Assembly: GCA_017519205.1 (NCBI GenBank)
Contig: JAFWSW010000033.1
Span: forward strand, 1-43,306
DNA from: Clostridiales bacterium
GTDB lineage: Bacteria; Bacillota; Clostridia; Saccharofermentanales; Saccharofermentanaceae
DNA: 43,306 bases
Reading direction: 5' to 3'
The notes under the pieces are model-generated. The model was not told where the DNA came from. It saw nothing but the letters and a program-made list of their open reading frames with translations, and did no database searches. The position numbers were made by a program, and so were the translations under genes. Within the stretch, counting starts at the first letter, position 1, and each line of letters begins with the position of its first letter. Below, one piece after another: positions 40,603 to 43,306 of the stretch.

Positions 40603-43306
40603 ATGTCAGAAGAGAACCTGCAGGGCTTTGTGCACCTGCATCTACATACGGAATACAGTCTTCTGGATGGTGCGATCCGCATCAAGCGCCTCGCTGCCCG
40701 GCTCAAGGAACTGGGTATGACTTCCTGCGCGATCACGGATCACGGTACGATGTACGGTACCGTTGAATTTTATAAGGCGATGACGGAAGAGGGTATCCAT
40801 CCGATCATCGGCTGTGAGGTATATGTTGCTCCGAGAGGGCGTTTCCTGAAAGAAAATGAAGATCGAGGATATTACCATCTGGTGCTTCTCGCGAAGAATG
40901 ACGAAGGACTGAAGAATCTAAACCGTCTGGTCTCCGCGGGATTTACCGAAGGCTTCTACTATAAGCCGAGAGTCGACCATGAACTTCTTGAAAAGTACTC
41001 GGAGGGATTGATCGCACTTTCTGCCTGCGTATCGGGTGAAGTTGCGACCTATGTGCTTAAGAATGAACCCGAGAAAGCGAAGGAGGCGGCACTCTGGTAT
41101 GACCGCGTTTTCGGTCGCGGAAACTACTATCTGGAGATCCAGAGCAACCAGCTCCCTGAGCAGGCAAAGGTCAACCAGCACCTGATCATGCTCAGTAATG
41201 AGACCGGCATCCCGCTTGTCGCGACCAATGACTGCCACTACATGTATAAGGAAGATGCGAAGGCGCATGAAGTCCTTCTTTGTATGCAGACCGGTAAACG
41301 CATGAGTGATCCCGACCGCATGAAGATGCCGACAGATGATTTCTATATCAAGTCGGAAGAAGAGATGCGCCAGTATTTTTCTTCGATCCCTTCGGCGATC
41401 GAAAACACGACGAAGATCGCCAGCATGTGTCATGCCGGTTATACATTTGACCAGATCCATCTCCCTGCTTTCGATGTACCGCTCGAGTATGCGGATGCGG
41501 AAGAGTATCTCCGTCACCTCTGTGATGAGGGACTGAAGAAGAGACTGTCCTGGTGCTCGGATCCGGAGGAGATCGAGAAATACAGACAGCGTGCCGAATA
41601 TGAAATGTCGGTCATCACTTCGATGGGATATACCGATTACTATCTCATTGTGTGGGACTTTATCCACTACGCAAAAGAGAACCATATCATGGTCGGTCCG
41701 GGACGTGGTTCCGGTGCGGGATCACTGGTCGCATATGCACTGAGGATCACGAATATAGACCCGATCAAGTATGGTCTGATCTTCGAGCGATTCTTAAATA
41801 ACGAACGTGTCAGCATGCCTGACTTCGACGTCGACTTCTGCTATGAAAGAAGACAGGAAGTTATTGACTATGTCACCAGAAAATACGGAGAAGACCGGGT
41901 CGCGCAGGTAATCACCTTCGGTACGCTTGCGGCGAAAGCCTGTATCAAGGATGTCGCCCGTGCACTCGATGTTCCGTATGCGGACAGTGACCGTATCTGC
42001 AAGATGGTTCCGAATACACTGGGCATCACGATCGCAGATGCGCTGAAGGGATCTCCTGATCTGAAAGCGGAATATGAAAACGATGCCCTCATCAAGCAGG
42101 TCATCGACACGGCCATGCTCTTTGAGGGTATGCCGAGACATGCTTCCACGCACGCCGCAGGTGTCATCATCTCCGCCAAGCCTCTGACCGATATCGCGCC
42201 GCTTGCGAAGAACGATGAATCTGTTGTTGTCCAGTTTGCAAAAGCGAACTCCGAAGAGATCGGTCTTCTGAAGTTCGACTTTCTCGGACTTCGTACTCTT
42301 ACGGTCATGCGCGATACCGCGCAGATGGTCCTTGAGAACCAGGGCATCGAGATCGACTTCGACCGTATTCCGATGGATGAGCCGCAGGTCTTCGAGATGA
42401 TCAGCCGGGGCGACACAGAGGGCGTGTTCCAGCTTGAAAGTTCGGGCATGACCTCGTTCATGGTCGACCTGAAACCGAGCTCTCTCGAGGATATCATCGC
42501 GGGTATCTCACTTTACCGGCCGGGTCCGATGGACCAGATCCCGAAGTATGTGGCCGCCCGTCATGATCCGTCTTCGATCAAGTACGATCATCCGCTTCTT
42601 GAGCCGATCCTGAACATGACTTACGGATGTATGATCTATCAGGAACAGGTCATGCAGATCGTTCGTGATCTTGCAGGTTTCTCCATGGGCCAGTCCGATA
42701 ATATCCGACGCGCCATGGCGAAGAAGAAAGCGTCCATGATGGAGAAATACCGCCAGACATTTATCTACGGCGGAAAAGACGAAAAGGGAAGAGAAGTGCC
42801 GGGCGCGATCGCCAATGGCGTTTCCGAACCGGTTGCCAGAAAGATCTTCGATGACGTGACACAGTTTGCAGGATATGCCTTTAACAAATCCCATGCGGCG
42901 GCGTATGCCGTGGTCGGATATTTTACCGCTTATCTGAAGTATCACTATCCGACGGAGTTCATGGCGGCGATGCTGAACAGTTTCCTGGGAAGCCAGTCCC
43001 AGTCGGCGTGGTATACGTCCTGCGCCAAGAAGATGGGTATTTCTATCCTTCCGCCTTCCGTCAACAAGAGTCAGGTGAGATTCTCGACAGAGGGTGAGAA
43101 GAAGATCCGTATCGGACTTACCGCTGTCAAAAATGTCGGTGAGAGCGCTGTCAGAAAACTCGTCGTCGATCGAGAAGTGAACGGGGACTTTACTTCCTTC
43201 GGTGATTTCCTCAGAAGATCAGAGACACTTGAGATCAACAAGAAGATGATCGAGAGTCTGATCCTCTCTTCCGCGATGGATGAATTCGGTATTCCGAGAT
43301 CGCAGA
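40603..43306 (+). CDS. dnaE: DNA polymerase III alpha subunit (3' end beyond the window)
   Basis: The replicative polymerase subunit, with about 901 of an expected 1100-1200 residues visible. The N-terminal PHP domain begins FVHLHLHTEYSLLDGAIRIK and continues with AITDHGTMYGTVEFYKAM. The polymerase core carries VGPGRGSGAGSLVAYALRI and the metal-binding MPDFDVDFCYERR (Asp409, Asp411), then GVFQLESSGM and MIYQEQVMQIV. It is the DnaE type, without the N-terminal OB and exonuclease domains of PolC. The ATG is preceded by AGAGGAAAG. It lies 68 bases after uvrB, and the hairpin at 40558-40580 falls between them. Confidence 0.96.
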   Translation, partial: MSEENLQGFVHLHLHTEYSLLDGAIRIKRLAARLKELGMTSCAITDHGTMYGTVEFYKAMTEEGIHPIIGCEVYVAPRGRFLKENEDRGYYHLVLLAKNDEGLKNLNRLVSAGFTEGFYYKPRVDHELLEKYSEGLIALSACVSGEVATYVLKNEPEKAKEAALWYDRVFGRGNYYLEIQSNQLPEQAKVNQHLIMLSNETGIPLVATNDCHYMYKEDAKAHEVLLCMQTGKRMSDPDRMKMPTDDFYIKSEEEMRQYFSSIPSAIENTTKIASMCHAGYTFDQIHLPAFDVPLEYADAEEYLRHLCDEGLKKRLSWCSDPEEIEKYRQRAEYEMSVITSMGYTDYYLIVWDFIHYAKENHIMVGPGRGSGAGSLVAYALRITNIDPIKYGLIFERFLNNERVSMPDFDVDFCYERRQEVIDYVTRKYGEDRVAQVITFGTLAAKACIKDVARALDVPYADSDRICKMVPNTLGITIADALKGSPDLKAEYENDALIKQVIDTAMLFEGMPRHASTHAAGVIISAKPLTDIAPLAKNDESVVVQFAKANSEEIGLLKFDFLGLRTLTVMRDTAQMVLENQGIEIDFDRIPMDEPQVFEMISRGDTEGVFQLESSGMTSFMVDLKPSSLEDIIAGISLYRPGPMDQIPKYVAARHDPSSIKYDHPLLEPILNMTYGCMIYQEQVMQIVRDLAGFSMGQSDNIRRAMAKKKASMMEKYRQTFIYGGKDEKGREVPGAIANGVSEPVARKIFDDVTQFAGYAFNKSHAAAYAVVGYFTAYLKYHYPTEFMAAMLNSFLGSQSQSAWYTSCAKKMGISILPPSVNKSQVRFSTEGEKKIRIGLTAVKNVGESAVRKLVVDREVNGDFTSFGDFLRRSETLEINKKMIESLILSSAMDEFGIPRSQ

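Overview
The window looks like a chromosomal segment of a Clostridia-type Firmicute with roughly balanced base composition. The main evidence is gene order. An arrangement recalling Bacillus subtilis tmk-yaaQ-holB-yaaT-yabB-yabC is present as tmk, the cyclic-di-AMP receptor gene darA, holB, ricT, a tRNA adenine methyltransferase and rsmI. The metG-tatD pair, another neighbour of that region in B. subtilis, is also present. Strong AGGAGG-type ribosome sites, TTGACA/TATAAT-like promoters, an eight-cysteine clostridial ferredoxin and a spore-photoproduct-lyase-like radical SAM protein fit the same group. I cannot name a genus. I see no rRNA, tRNA, CRISPR array, insertion sequence or prophage.

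Layout. 1-600: the start of an AraC-type regulator and a small Xre-type regulator, both on the minus strand. 810-6564: a tight plus-strand run with a degenerate sialate-O-acetylesterase-like protein, an AraC regulator and four folate genes (folE, folP, folB, folK). 6624-14431: an Asn/Arg-rich disordered protein, then tmk-darA-holB-ricT, a ferredoxin with its own promoter and terminator, trmN6-like, rsmI, and a PAS/degenerate-GGDEF/EAL protein. 14506-16980: leuS on the minus strand. 17195-20067: two overlapping paralogous genes, each encoding two zinc-ribbon plus TPR-like modules. 20096-20938: a TraX-like membrane protein. 21076-22086: an MreB/Mbl-type actin. 22392-24410: rho, whose reading frame is broken by one in-frame amber codon. 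24524-28721: a LysR regulator divergent from metE-metF, with a MET-box-like palindrome between them. 28915-29382: a small beta-rich hypothetical protein. 29409-33430: a minus-strand five-gene operon (zinc-ribbon/TPR-like membrane protein, nucleoside phosphorylase-like enzyme, SPL-like radical SAM protein, zinc-ribbon membrane protein, short-chain dehydrogenase). 33552-37751: nitrilase-family hydrolase, metG, tatD and a membrane-anchored hypothetical. 37880-38347: a 46-residue orphan protein and a second small Xre regulator. 38516 to the end: uvrB and the first two thirds of dnaE.

How the genes relate. Much of the window is housekeeping: folate synthesis (folE/P/B/K), folate-dependent methionine synthesis (metF/metE) and methionyl-tRNA charging (metG), plus DNA replication and repair (tmk, holB, uvrB, dnaE, tatD), tRNA and rRNA methylation, and transcription termination. 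The unusual material is the amber-interrupted rho with a possibly structured leader and a palindromic 3' hairpin, the dead-esterase/AraC pair at the head of the folate run, the tandem zinc-ribbon/TPR-like family (with a related third member at 32624), the nucleosidase-SPL operon, and the small-protein/Xre pair upstream of uvrB.

Nearly all DNA is accounted for. The only gap close to 300 bases is 22087-22391, which holds the mreB terminator, a consensus promoter and the rho leader.
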